The notes beneath the pieces are model-generated. The model saw nothing but the letters and a program-made list of their open reading frames with translations, did not search any database and was not told the origin of the DNA. Of a stretch of 18,371 nt of DNA, positions 6,668 to 14,432 are shown piece after piece. The stretch is taken from contig JBHAEC010000040.1 of the NCBI GenBank assembly GCA_041855385.1, positions 1-18,371 of the forward strand. The letters are read 5' to 3'. The stretch is from JBHAEC01 sp041855385. Its GTDB lineage: Bacteria > Bacillota > Negativicutes > Veillonellales > Veillonellaceae. Positions within the stretch are counted from its first letter, which is position 1. Every line of letters begins with the position of its first letter. The translations under genes and the position numbers were made by a program.

Positions 6668-7609
6668 TTAGTATTCAACTTTTACACCATAGGCATATTC
6701 TATTAGCTGAGCCATGGCTTCGGGTGTTTGTAATCCCGGGTTTAAAAGAAATAGCTTCTGAGGTAAATAAAAGACTTTATTTTCTTTTACCGCTTTAAGC
6801 TCTGACCAGGCCGGATTGCCGGTCATTTCCTTGGCGAGGGTCTTGTTGATTTCTTCCATATTGCCCATTGTTACGACAAAGATAATATCCGGATTATCTT
6901 GGGTAATACTCTCAAGGGAATAAGGAACTGTGGTTGCATCAATTTTTATATCTTTGTGATCAAGAAGAACATTTTTCATGCCTAATTCTTTTACCATGGA
7001 AGCGGTAATGGCCTTTTCCGTTTCTGCGGTTACCGATTTTCCGGTAGCTCGAAGGACGGCTACTCGTGCAGGAGGTAAATCTTTGGTGGCAGCTTTAACT
7101 TTCTTTAATTTTAGGGTATACTGCTCGCTTACTTCCGCCGCTTTTTTCTCATTACCCGTTATTTTTCCCAAGAATTCAATAAGTGGCAAATTGTCGTGTA
7201 TCCCCTCATAAGTAATGAACATAAAGGGAATTTTATTGCTTTCTAAGATGGAGGCGATTTTTTCGTTTTGGATGCGAAGGCCTATGACAAAATCAGGCTT
7301 TTGAGACAGAAGAGCCTCGGCGTTAATGTTGGCTGTTTGCCCTATGGTAGCAATGTTTTTAGCTTTTTCCGGAACCTCTTCTGCCGTTACGGGCCTTGCG
7401 ATAGCCGTTCCGTCTATAGCATAGAGCATATTAACTAAAGAGGTGGCTAAGACGGCAATGCGTTTGGGGTTTTTAGGGACAGTATATTGCTGATCTTTAT
7501 AAGATATCGTTACTGTCTGATTTGAAGAATTGGCTTGTTCTTTGCCGCAACCGACCAAGAAAAGCATCATGGATAGGGCAAGAAAGGCGAGTAAAAATCG
7601 TCTTTTCAT
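6668..7609 (-). CDS. ABC transporter substrate-binding lipoprotein (cobalamin/iron-siderophore type)
   Basis: A 313-residue surface or periplasmic lipoprotein of the class III periplasmic-binding-protein family (BtuF/FhuD/FepB type), which delivers iron chelates, heme or cobalamin to an ABC importer. MKRR is followed by a hydrophobic stretch and the lipobox LVGC, with lipidation at C21. The mature part has the typical opening PKRIAVL, the ALLSQKPDFVIG segment and a late ENKVFYLP segment. I start at the ATG at 7609 because AAGGAGG lies just upstream of it; an ATG 18 bases further out would add six residues encoded by that binding site. No permease or ATPase gene is next to it. Its position downstream of riboswitch-controlled cbiK suggests cobalamin, cobalt or tetrapyrrole uptake, but the ligand is inference. 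Confidence 0.87.
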   Translation of the reverse strand: MKRRFLLAFLALSMMLFLVGCGKEQANSSNQTVTISYKDQQYTVPKNPKRIAVLATSLVNMLYAIDGTAIARPVTAEEVPEKAKNIATIGQTANINAEALLSQKPDFVIGLRIQNEKIASILESNKIPFMFITYEGIHDNLPLIEFLGKITGNEKKAAEVSEQYTLKLKKVKAATKDLPPARVAVLRATGKSVTAETEKAITASMVKELGMKNVLLDHKDIKIDATTVPYSLESITQDNPDIIFVVTMGNMEEINKTLAKEMTGNPAWSELKAVKENKVFYLPQKLFLLNPGLQTPEAMAQLIEYAYGVKVEY

Positions 7610-7681
7610 AGTTCCTCCTTTTAACATCTATTTGTAAGAGCTGATTTTAAATAATAACCATATGTCGTAAGTATATCACAC

Positions 7682-7713
7682 AAAAAGGGCATCCGTGAAG
7701 GATACCCTTTTTT
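7682..7713 (-). terminator. terminator after cbiK
   Basis: Read on the minus strand, GGGTATCC, loop TTCAC, GGATGCCC form an 8-bp stem (one T-G wobble) followed by TTTTT. It lies 31 bases after the cbiK stop and before the binding-protein gene. On the plus strand the same stem has a C/A mismatch, which supports minus-strand use. Confidence 0.75.
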
Positions 7714-7743
7714 GATTAAGACATTGTGCAATCATCTTTCTTA

Positions 7744-8763
7744 TTACATTTTCGGTAATGTGCCTTGCAACTCCATAAAGGATTCGGTAGCTCTGTCTAC
7801 GAACATTTCGCGTACCGCTTCGTTTTCTCCTAATCCATGCAGATAAGTGTCCACTTTAAAGCCTTCTTTTATTAGAATCATTTTATGTGAATCTTCCTCG
7901 TCACCGGCCATATCGTTGGAAGCATGATCGCCGGCTACCATCATAATCGGCATGAGGGTTACGCGCTCAATTCCTTTTTTCTTGAGTTGAGGAATGATGG
8001 TTTCAAGATGTGGCCAACCTTCCACGCTGTAAACGAATACATTTTCATAACCTGCATCGTCCAATCGGTTTTGGATAACCGAGTAGTAAGCATTGGCAGG
8101 GTCCGGAGTACCGTGTGCCAACAATAAGATAGCATCTTTTTTGCCGCGCTCAGGGAATTGGAAGGAGAGGCTTGTAACAAATTCGGCCAAATCATCTCTC
8201 TGATGTTCTTGCCCCATCCAGTACATGAGTGGCGTTCCTAATGTCATTTTTTTGAAGTCATGTTTGTACTGGTTGAATACGGCAACATTGTATTTGTATT
8301 CAATTCCGGGAATAATATTGAGGTTAGTAATGGCTATACGCGTATATCCTTCTGCTTTCAGCTGTTTTAAAGCTTCTTCAGGAGTAGGATACGTAATCCC
8401 TTCATTTGCCTTGATGCGATCAATAATGATATGGGACGTAAAAGCCGTTACCACTTTGACGCCGGGATGAGCGGCTTTGATTGCGTTTACCGTAGCATCA
8501 ATCGTTTTTTCTCTCGTTTCTTTGTAAGTGGTGCCGAAGCTCATTACCACGATAGCATCTTTGTTATCAAGGTTTTGAAGGGAGGGATTGTCATAGGAGC
8601 GAAGGCCTATTTCTGTGGCTTCGAGCAGTGCAGGTGTAGCTGTCTTTACCTCATCACTTAGTTGATACGCAGCTTCTGCGGTTTGCAAGTTCATACCAAA
8701 GAATCCGAAGGTAGCAGCTACCGCCATGGAAGCAAAAATCATTTTTTTCATGCTTTTTTTCAT
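7744..8763 (-). CDS. cbiK: periplasmic sirohydrochlorin cobaltochelatase CbiK
   Basis: Anaerobic-pathway cobaltochelatase that inserts Co2+ into sirohydrochlorin on the way to cobalamin, 339 residues. Class II chelatase landmarks are present: H217 in LLLAHGTPDPAN and H280 in AGDHASND are the metal-binding/catalytic histidines, and H111 in TSHIII lies near the entrance. Unlike most CbiK proteins it begins with a clear signal peptide (MKKSMKKMIF, a hydrophobic core, cleavage near AEAA at residues 29-32), so it should act outside the cytoplasm, as the periplasmic CbiK of Desulfovibrio does. I chose the ATG at 8763 because AAGGAG is 8 bases upstream; the GTG nine bases further out overlaps that site. 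A cobalamin riboswitch precedes it. A role in heme or another metal cannot be excluded. Confidence 0.92.
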   Translation of the reverse strand: MKKSMKKMIFASMAVAATFGFFGMNLQTAEAAYQLSDEVKTATPALLEATEIGLRSYDNPSLQNLDNKDAIVVMSFGTTYKETREKTIDATVNAIKAAHPGVKVVTAFTSHIIIDRIKANEGITYPTPEEALKQLKAEGYTRIAITNLNIIPGIEYKYNVAVFNQYKHDFKKMTLGTPLMYWMGQEHQRDDLAEFVTSLSFQFPERGKKDAILLLAHGTPDPANAYYSVIQNRLDDAGYENVFVYSVEGWPHLETIIPQLKKKGIERVTLMPIMMVAGDHASNDMAGDEEDSHKMILIKEGFKVDTYLHGLGENEAVREMFVDRATESFMELQGTLPKM

Positions 8764-8801
8764 TACGTACACTCCTTCATAAAAGTATAATGGGTAATAA
8801 G

Positions 8802-8832
8802 CAAAAAGAAAGACCTATGCCTGGGCATAGGT
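8802..8832 (-). terminator. riboswitch expression-platform terminator
   Basis: On the minus strand ACCTATGCC, loop CA, GGCATAGGT form a perfect 9-bp stem followed by CTTTCTTTTTG. It sits between the cobalamin aptamer and the cbiK ribosome binding site, so B12 binding would favour this stem and stop transcription before cbiK. Confidence 0.85.
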
Positions 8833-8849
8833 ACAGTGTACAAATAATC

Positions 8850-9035
8850 TCCGCCTATCGCTCGCAGGTTAATGGTGATTCAGTCAAGGCAGTTCTCCTG
8901 GCTCAGCTTCTTTGTTGCACCGGCCTTCCCAAGTCGTGACTCAGTGGCATAATCGGATTAACTCGGCATTACAGTGGCGGGACCGCGGTAGAATTTCACT
9001 ACACTTCTCTATTAAGTGATAAACACCTTGAACGC
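8850..9035 (-). ncRNA. cobalamin riboswitch controlling cbiK
   Basis: Read on the minus strand, the region has the conserved blocks of the B12 aptamer in order: CAAGGTG (9024-9030), GCGGTCCCGCCACTGTAA in the core (about 8970-8987), GGGAAGGCCGG (8920-8930), and the B12 box GAGCCAGGAGAACTGCC (8888-8904). A 3' segment follows that could form the kissing-loop stem. A terminator hairpin comes after it, so it should switch cbiK off at the level of transcription when cobalamin is plentiful. Outer boundaries are approximate. Confidence 0.93.
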
Positions 9036-9054
9036 TTATTATTTAATTGTCTTT

Positions 9055-9083
9055 ATCATAGCAGTCATTGCTTTTTGTGTCAA
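9055..9083 (-). promoter_or_regulatory. promoter of the cbiK transcript
   Basis: On the minus strand a perfect TTGACA (9083-9078), a 17-base spacer and TATGAT (9060-9055) lie just upstream of the riboswitch aptamer. Transcription should start near 9048, giving a leader of about 285 bases. Confidence 0.85.
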
Positions 9084-9130
9084 TTGATGAGGATCCGGAA
9101 TTTATGAATTACGCATCAATGGGAATAAAA

Positions 9131-9141
9131 TGTGATAGAAT
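9131..9141 (+). promoter_or_regulatory. possible extended -10 promoter for recG
   Basis: TGTGATAGAAT contains TG, one base, TAGAAT: an extended -10 element about 75 bases before recG. No good -35 is seen at the right distance, so this is only a candidate. Confidence 0.3.
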
Positions 9142-9214
9142 AAAAGAGAGTAAGTATGAATAGTACATAAAGAGTGATAAAGTTATAAACTACCGGACGG
9201 GAAAGAGGAAGCAG

Positions 9215-11257
9215 ATGGAAGGATTGCAGCAGATTAAAGGGCTGGGCCCGGCTAGGATAAAGCAATTACATAAGCTGGGGATCACTACGGTCAAACAATT
9301 ACTTGAATATTTCCCCCGTTCTTACGAAGACAGGAGGCACATTACTCCCATTCATGAAGTTAAAGGGGGCGATATTGCTACGGTAGTGGGTCAAGTGGTT
9401 CTTATTAAAGAGAACAAGCCTCGCAGAGGATTGTCTATTCTTGAGGTATATCTTTCTGACGGCTTAGGAAGGATTAAACTGGTATGGTTCAATCAATCTT
9501 ATAAGAAAAACTATTATAAAACCGGGATGACGGTACTGGCTTACGGCAAAGTGGAACAAGCCTTTGGAGGAACACAAATCAATACACCTCAGACGGAGAT
9601 TTTAAAGGAAGGGAAAGACCCGGAATTGGGACTTATTCCTATATATCCTTTAGTAGAGGGAGTATCGCAATATGTGGTAAGGTATGCTGTTGCACAATGG
9701 TTTAAGGAAAATAAGCATATTGATGAGGTGTTGCCCCCCTCCGTTTTGCGGAAGAATCCATTGTTTAGCCGTTATGATGCTTTAAAGGAAATGCATCAAC
9801 CTACATCTGAAGAGAAATATCAATGGGCCAGAGAAGTATTAGCATTTGAAGAATTGTTTGTCATGCAGACAGGTCTTTTATTGCTGAGGAGGCTCACTGC
9901 TGCCGAGGGGAAGGGCATAAAACTGGGCCCTGACGGAGAGTGGATAGAAACCTTCTGCCGACAATTGCCTTATACCTTGACGAAGGATCAAAAAAAGGCA
10001 TTTAGGGAAATCGCTACCGATATGGAGGGAGAGCGTCCCATGCAACGACTTTTACAAGGCGATGTGGGTTCGGGAAAAACAGTGATAGCCGCATTAACAT
10101 TGTTAAAGGCGGTGGAGAACGGATATCAAGGGGCATTGATGGCACCAACAGAAATACTGTCGGAGCAGCATGCACAAACCTTATCTCTTATGTGGGGTAA
10201 TTTACCGGTCCGCATGGCTCTTTTGACGGGATCAACGAGAAGCAAAGAGCGAAAGGAAATAGAGAGAAAAATCGCTAATGGGGAACTTGATGTTCTTGTA
10301 GGGACACATGCATTGATTCAGGATAAGGTACAATTTAAAAATATAGGTGTTGTTATTGTGGATGAACAGCACCGCTTTGGTGTGCGGCAAAGAGCAAAGC
10401 TTCAAGAAAAAGGAAACAGCCCTCATATGCTCGTTATGACGGCAACCCCTATTCCCCGAACTATGGCCTTATCCGTTTACGGAGATTTGGAAGTGAGTAC
10501 CATAAAGGAGATGCCCCATGGAAGAAAGCCGGTAAGGACTTATGCAGTTGACTCTTCTTATATGGAGCGACTTAGGGTATTTTTCGGAAAAGAGATGCGC
10601 GAGGGAAGACAAGTTTATGTAGTTTGTCCTCTTGTACAGGAATCGGAAGTGCTGGATTTACAGGCAGCGGAGGAGGTATATAAGGAGTTGTCTTCTTATT
10701 ACGCGCCCCATTATAAAGTCGGTCTATTGCACGGAAAGATGAGTGCACAGGAAAAAGAAGAAATAATGGTATCTTTTCAATGTAAGAACATTGACCTTCT
10801 TGTCTCGACAACTGTTATTGAAGTAGGTGTAAATGTTCCAAATGCGAGCGTTATGTGCGTACTGGGGGCAGACCGATTCGGTTTGTCTCAGCTTCATCAA
10901 TTGAGGGGGCGTGTTGGCCGAGGCGAGTTACAAGCTTACTGTATTCTGGTCAGTGATAACAGGGGAGAAGAAGCAAGGACCCGGCTTAAATTAATGGAAA
11001 AAACTACGGATGGGTTTGAGCTGGCAGAACAGGACCTGTTACTTCGCGGATCGGGGAGCTTTTTTGGTTATGCACAGAGCGGACTTCCGGATTTAAAGGT
11101 TGCACATATTATCCGAGATACGGATATTCTTATGGAGGCGAGAAAAGCGGCTATATCGTATTTGGAAACAGCGGGTAGAGAAGAGACATTACAGTTTTTC
11201 AAAAAAGAAATGAGTCATCGGTTCGGTGAAAATTTCGTACGAATTTTATACAGCTAA
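9215..11257 (+). CDS. recG: ATP-dependent DNA helicase RecG
   Basis: A 680-residue branched-DNA helicase that remodels stalled replication forks and Holliday junctions. The N-terminal third holds a helix-hairpin-like start (LGPARIKQLHKLGI) and the OB-fold wedge domain. The motor follows: Walker A GDVGSGKT near residue 282, Walker B DEQH at 383-386 (the RecG variant of the DEAH box), MTATPIPRT (motif III), then the second helicase domain with LLHGKM, STTVIEVGVNVPNA and QLRGRVGRG. The length is normal for the family. A purine-rich site (AGAGGAAG) precedes the ATG. It is the first gene of a long co-directional run, and no terminator follows before the next gene. Confidence 0.98.
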   Translation: MEGLQQIKGLGPARIKQLHKLGITTVKQLLEYFPRSYEDRRHITPIHEVKGGDIATVVGQVVLIKENKPRRGLSILEVYLSDGLGRIKLVWFNQSYKKNYYKTGMTVLAYGKVEQAFGGTQINTPQTEILKEGKDPELGLIPIYPLVEGVSQYVVRYAVAQWFKENKHIDEVLPPSVLRKNPLFSRYDALKEMHQPTSEEKYQWAREVLAFEELFVMQTGLLLLRRLTAAEGKGIKLGPDGEWIETFCRQLPYTLTKDQKKAFREIATDMEGERPMQRLLQGDVGSGKTVIAALTLLKAVENGYQGALMAPTEILSEQHAQTLSLMWGNLPVRMALLTGSTRSKERKEIERKIANGELDVLVGTHALIQDKVQFKNIGVVIVDEQHRFGVRQRAKLQEKGNSPHMLVMTATPIPRTMALSVYGDLEVSTIKEMPHGRKPVRTYAVDSSYMERLRVFFGKEMREGRQVYVVCPLVQESEVLDLQAAEEVYKELSSYYAPHYKVGLLHGKMSAQEKEEIMVSFQCKNIDLLVSTTVIEVGVNVPNASVMCVLGADRFGLSQLHQLRGRVGRGELQAYCILVSDNRGEEARTRLKLMEKTTDGFELAEQDLLLRGSGSFFGYAQSGLPDLKVAHIIRDTDILMEARKAAISYLETAGREETLQFFKKEMSHRFGENFVRILYS

Positions 11258-11270
11258 TGTATAAAAATCA

Positions 11271-11299
11271 TGTACATAAAAAGATAAATCCTATATAAT
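11271..11299 (+). promoter_or_regulatory. promoter upstream of the tautomerase gene
   Basis: TGTACA (11271-11276), a 17-base spacer and a perfect TATAAT (11294-11299), between recG and the small tautomerase gene. It could also feed guaB and the envelope cluster beyond, since no terminator intervenes. Confidence 0.65.
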
Positions 11300-11330
11300 A
11301 TAATGATAAAGTTGTAAGGAGGCGAAAGAG

Positions 11331-11519
11331 ATGCCAATTATTCATGTGGAAATAATTGAAGGGCGCACGGTTGAACAAAAGCGTGCGTTGGGTGAGGCAA
11401 TTACCAAATCTACCGTGGATATTCTCGGAGTTCCCGCTTCTTCTATTAAGATTGTTTTTTCCGATATGAAGAAGGAAAATTTTATGGAAGCAGGCGTATT
11501 GCGCGCAGATCAAACCTAA
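11331..11519 (+). CDS. 4-oxalocrotonate tautomerase family protein
   Basis: A 62-residue member of the 4-oxalocrotonate tautomerase superfamily, small hexameric enzymes that use the amino-terminal proline left after methionine removal as a general base. The protein begins MPIIHVEI, giving Pro1, and R11 of the mature chain is present in EGRT. F50 is also in place, while the position matching the second active-site arginine (R39) is lysine. It has a strong AAGGAGG site and its own promoter. No aromatic-degradation genes are near, so the substrate is unknown; such stand-alone copies are common in Firmicutes. Confidence 0.9.
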   Translation: MPIIHVEIIEGRTVEQKRALGEAITKSTVDILGVPASSIKIVFSDMKKENFMEAGVLRADQT

Positions 11520-11582
11520 GAAGGAAAGATTGCAACCGATCAGTGTATTGTTAGCTAAGGTAAAGGGAGTAAAGGAGTTATC

Positions 11583-13037
11583 ATGAGAAACGATAAGTTT
11601 GGAATGCAGGGATTAACGTTTGATGATGTGTTACTTGTTCCCGCGGCATCAGATATTTTGCCGCATGAGGTAGATTTAACAACGCATTTAACGAAGGACA
11701 TTAAGTTAAATATTCCGATGATTAGTTCCGGTATGGATACAGTGACAGAGTCTAGAATGGCCATTGCGATGGCTCGGGAAGGCGGGTTGGGCGTAATCCA
11801 TAAAAACATGACCATTGAAGAGCAGGCTCATGAGGTAGATAAGGTAAAGCGTTCGGAACATGGTATTATTGTGGATCCTATTTATTTAAGCCCACAAAAT
11901 TTACTTTCCGATGCGGAAGAGTTGATGAAAAAATATCGCATTTCCGGAGTGCCGATTACCGTAGATAATAAATTGGTGGGCATTATTACGAATCGCGATA
12001 TGCGTTTTGAGACAGACTTGTCAAAGCCTATCGGCGAAGTTATGACAAAAGAGCATTTGGTAACGGCAGCGGTAGGAACATCGTTAGAGGAAGCAAAGGA
12101 TATTTTGCGCAAGCATCGCATAGAAAAGCTTCCTTTGGTTGATGCAAATGGTCATCTTAAGGGCTTGATTACGATTAAGGATATTGAAAAGGCTACAAAA
12201 TATCCTAACTCCGCCAAAGATAGTAGCGGACGACTTTTAGTCGGAGCAGCTGTCGGTGTCAGCGCGGATTTATATGACCGCATGGAAGCACTGGTTGCGG
12301 CAAAGGTAGACGTTATTGTAGTGGATACGGCGCATGGACATTCGGCAGGTGTTTTGCATACTTTGAAAGAATTGAAAAAAGCGATCCCTCATGTGCCTGT
12401 TATCGCAGGCAATGTAGCGACGGCGGCCGGTACGGAAGCACTTATTGAAGCAGGTGCTGATGCAGTTAAAGTAGGGATAGGCCCCGGATCTATTTGTACA
12501 ACTCGTGTTATAGCAGGAATTGGTGTGCCGCAGATTACAGCGGTATATGAATGTGCAAAGGTAGGCCATCGTTATGGCATACCAATTATTGCAGACGGCG
12601 GAATTAAATATTCCGGGGATATTGCAAAGGCTATTGCTGCAGGAGCACATGTGGTTATGATGGGAAATATTTTAGCCGGAACGGATGAAAGTCCCGGCGA
12701 GACGGTAATTTACCAAGGCCGAAGCTATAAAGTATATCGCGGCATGGGAAGTTTGGGCGCTATGAAACAGGGAAGCAAGGATCGCTACTTCCAGGCAGAG
12801 AGTAAAAAGCTGGTTCCTGAGGGAATTGAAGGTCGCGTGCCGTACAGAGGGCTGGCTGCCGATACTATTTATCAAATGGTGGGCGGACTGCGCGCAAGCA
12901 TGGGCTATTGTGGATGTCATAATATTGAGGATATGATTAATAAGACTCAGTTTATGCAGATTACAGCAGCAGGACTGAGAGAAAGTCATCCTCACGATGT
13001 AAGTATTACCGTGGAAGCACCAAACTACAGTGGTTGA
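11583..13037 (+). CDS. guaB: inosine-5'-monophosphate dehydrogenase
   Basis: A 484-residue enzyme that oxidises IMP to XMP with NAD+, the committing step of GMP synthesis. The TIM-barrel N-terminus (GLTFDDVLLVP) is followed by two CBS domains at about residues 95-205, then the catalytic loop GPGSICTTR with C305, the phosphate-binding ADGGIKYSGD, and the late flap RGMGSLGAM. The length is that of bacterial GuaB. An AAAGGAG site lies about 8 bases before the ATG. It shares direction with the tautomerase upstream and is followed after 18 bases by the glycosyltransferase gene. No purine riboswitch is visible ahead of it. Confidence 0.98.
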   Translation: MRNDKFGMQGLTFDDVLLVPAASDILPHEVDLTTHLTKDIKLNIPMISSGMDTVTESRMAIAMAREGGLGVIHKNMTIEEQAHEVDKVKRSEHGIIVDPIYLSPQNLLSDAEELMKKYRISGVPITVDNKLVGIITNRDMRFETDLSKPIGEVMTKEHLVTAAVGTSLEEAKDILRKHRIEKLPLVDANGHLKGLITIKDIEKATKYPNSAKDSSGRLLVGAAVGVSADLYDRMEALVAAKVDVIVVDTAHGHSAGVLHTLKELKKAIPHVPVIAGNVATAAGTEALIEAGADAVKVGIGPGSICTTRVIAGIGVPQITAVYECAKVGHRYGIPIIADGGIKYSGDIAKAIAAGAHVVMMGNILAGTDESPGETVIYQGRSYKVYRGMGSLGAMKQGSKDRYFQAESKKLVPEGIEGRVPYRGLAADTIYQMVGGLRASMGYCGCHNIEDMINKTQFMQITAAGLRESHPHDVSITVEAPNYSG

Positions 13038-13055
13038 TAGAACAGAGGTATTGGA

Positions 13056-13781
13056 TTGCGAAATCAAATAGAGATTTTATCCGTTCCTATTGATGTGGTT
13101 ACTATGGATGAAGCAATGGATCGAGTGGAGCAGATGCTCCGCTCGCCGGGGTTTCATTTTGTAGCAACCATGAATGCGGAAATGGTAATGCTGGCCAAAA
13201 GGGATAAAGTGTTTGCCGATCTTATCAAAGGAGCCGACTTGGTACTTCCGGACGGTGCAGGCGTACTTTGGGCTGCTGAACAACAAAATGAGCATTTTCC
13301 CGAACGCGTTACAGGAGTGGATACGGCAAAGAGATTGTTTGAGAAAGCTGCAAAAGAGCAGTTACCCATATATTGCCTTGGTGGGGAAAGTGGAGTGGCA
13401 GAGGACGCTGTTGCGGCCATGGAAAAGGAATTTGGCCCCCTCTCTGTAGTAGGAGTGCATTCCGGCTTTTTTACAGCAGAAGAAGAAAAAGAAATTATTA
13501 AAAAAATCGAAGAAGGGGGCACTAAAATTGTCCTTGTAGCGCTCGGAGTGCCACGCCAGGAAATATGGATAACACAAAATTTATCCCATTTGTCTGGTGT
13601 TGTTGGCATGGGCGTAGGTGGCACCTTCGATGTATTGGCAGGTCGATTGCCAAGAGCACCGAAATGGATGCAAGATAATCGACTGGAATGGTTGTTCAGA
13701 TTATACAAGCAACCTTGGCGCATTAAGCGCATGATGGCTCTACCGCAGTATGTATGGGCCGTATGGAAGAATAAAAAATAG
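13056..13781 (+). CDS. WecG/TagA/CpsF family glycosyltransferase
   Basis: A 241-residue member of the GT26 family, which adds a sugar (ManNAc in TagA, ManNAcA in WecG) to an undecaprenyl-diphosphate-linked GlcNAc on the inner face of the membrane. Family landmarks are visible: T38 and N40 in ATMNAE; the candidate catalytic D66 in LPDGAGV; LGGESGV; ALGVPRQEIW; and the C-terminal GVGGTFDVLAG...RAPKWMQDNRLEWL block with basic residues that contact the membrane. The start is TTG, with AGAGG 7 bases upstream; the next methionine (residue 17) would cut off the conserved first strand. Genes for ManNAc supply are not in the window, so the sugar and the final polymer are unknown. Confidence 0.9.
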   Translation: MRNQIEILSVPIDVVTMDEAMDRVEQMLRSPGFHFVATMNAEMVMLAKRDKVFADLIKGADLVLPDGAGVLWAAEQQNEHFPERVTGVDTAKRLFEKAAKEQLPIYCLGGESGVAEDAVAAMEKEFGPLSVVGVHSGFFTAEEEKEIIKKIEEGGTKIVLVALGVPRQEIWITQNLSHLSGVVGMGVGGTFDVLAGRLPRAPKWMQDNRLEWLFRLYKQPWRIKRMMALPQYVWAVWKNKK

Positions 13782-13796
13782 AAAGGTGGTGCAAAG

Positions 13797-14432
13797 ATGC
13801 CGAAAGGGCATATTGTAAGTGAAGGGTATCCCTTCATCATCGTAAGCTTCCTGCTGGCAGCTTTAGCGTATATTTTTCTATCCCCTTATATAGCAGTTAT
13901 TCCCTTTGTGCTGGGCGTTTTCTTTGCCTTTTTCTTTCGAAACCCTAAGAGGAAGATTTCAGAGGATAAGGCATTGCTTGTGTCGCCGGCCGATGGCCGA
14001 GTAATGGATGTGTCCATTGAACAGGAAGATTTATTTCTTCATGAGGAATGTAAAAAGGTAACCATTTTTCTATCTGTCTTTGATGTTCATGTAAACAGAG
14101 CCCCCATGGAAGGGGAGATTACGTTTAGGCAGTATACTTGCGGACGGTTTAAGCCGGCTTATGAATCCACGGTAGGTTATGAAAATGAACGTCACTCCAT
14201 AGGTATTGATAACGGGAAGACGACTATTTTGGTGACGCAGATTGCCGGACTTTTAGCCAGACGGATCGTATCGTGGGTAAATCTAGGTGATACACTAGAA
14301 AAAGGACAGCTCTATGGGATGATAAAATTCGGTTCCTGTACAGAAATTTTTGTACCGAAGGATGTGGAGATAACAGTTAAAAAAGGTGACCGTGTCATTG
14401 GCGGAGAAACCATCATAGGGAGGTTACCATAA
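13797..14432 (+). CDS. psd: phosphatidylserine decarboxylase (short, pyruvoyl type)
   Basis: A 211-residue proenzyme that decarboxylates phosphatidylserine to phosphatidylethanolamine at the membrane. A hydrophobic hairpin occupies residues 10-48. The core has SPADGRV, VFDVHVNRAP and the self-cleavage motif FGSCTEIFVP, where cutting between G179 and S180 turns the serine into the pyruvoyl cofactor. The size fits the short class rather than the roughly 300-residue E. coli type. AAAGGTGG precedes the ATG. The stop overlaps the start of pssA, the gene that makes its substrate, so the two are translationally coupled. Confidence 0.96.
   Translation: MPKGHIVSEGYPFIIVSFLLAALAYIFLSPYIAVIPFVLGVFFAFFFRNPKRKISEDKALLVSPADGRVMDVSIEQEDLFLHEECKKVTIFLSVFDVHVNRAPMEGEITFRQYTCGRFKPAYESTVGYENERHSIGIDNGKTTILVTQIAGLLARRIVSWVNLGDTLEKGQLYGMIKFGSCTEIFVPKDVEITVKKGDRVIGGETIIGRLP

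Noticed and set aside
7610..7627. ATG at 7627 as start of the binding lipoprotein
   Set aside because: The extra six codons are the ribosome binding site of the inner ATG, and the signal peptide begins at MKRR.
8770..8772. GTG at 8772 as cbiK start
   Set aside because: It overlaps the AAGGAG binding site; ATG 8763 has correct spacing and begins a standard signal peptide.
8813..8832. The 20-base perfect palindrome as a protein-binding operator
   Set aside because: It is followed by a T tract on the minus strand and sits after a B12 aptamer, so a terminator stem explains it fully.
12270..13067. Long minus-strand frames opposite guaB
   Set aside because: They are antisense shadows of a highly conserved enzyme, with compositions unlike real proteins (many Cys, His and Asn).
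13154..13840. 228-codon minus-strand frame opposite the GT26 gene
   Set aside because: The plus-strand gene shows full family motifs; the antisense product is low-complexity and matches nothing.
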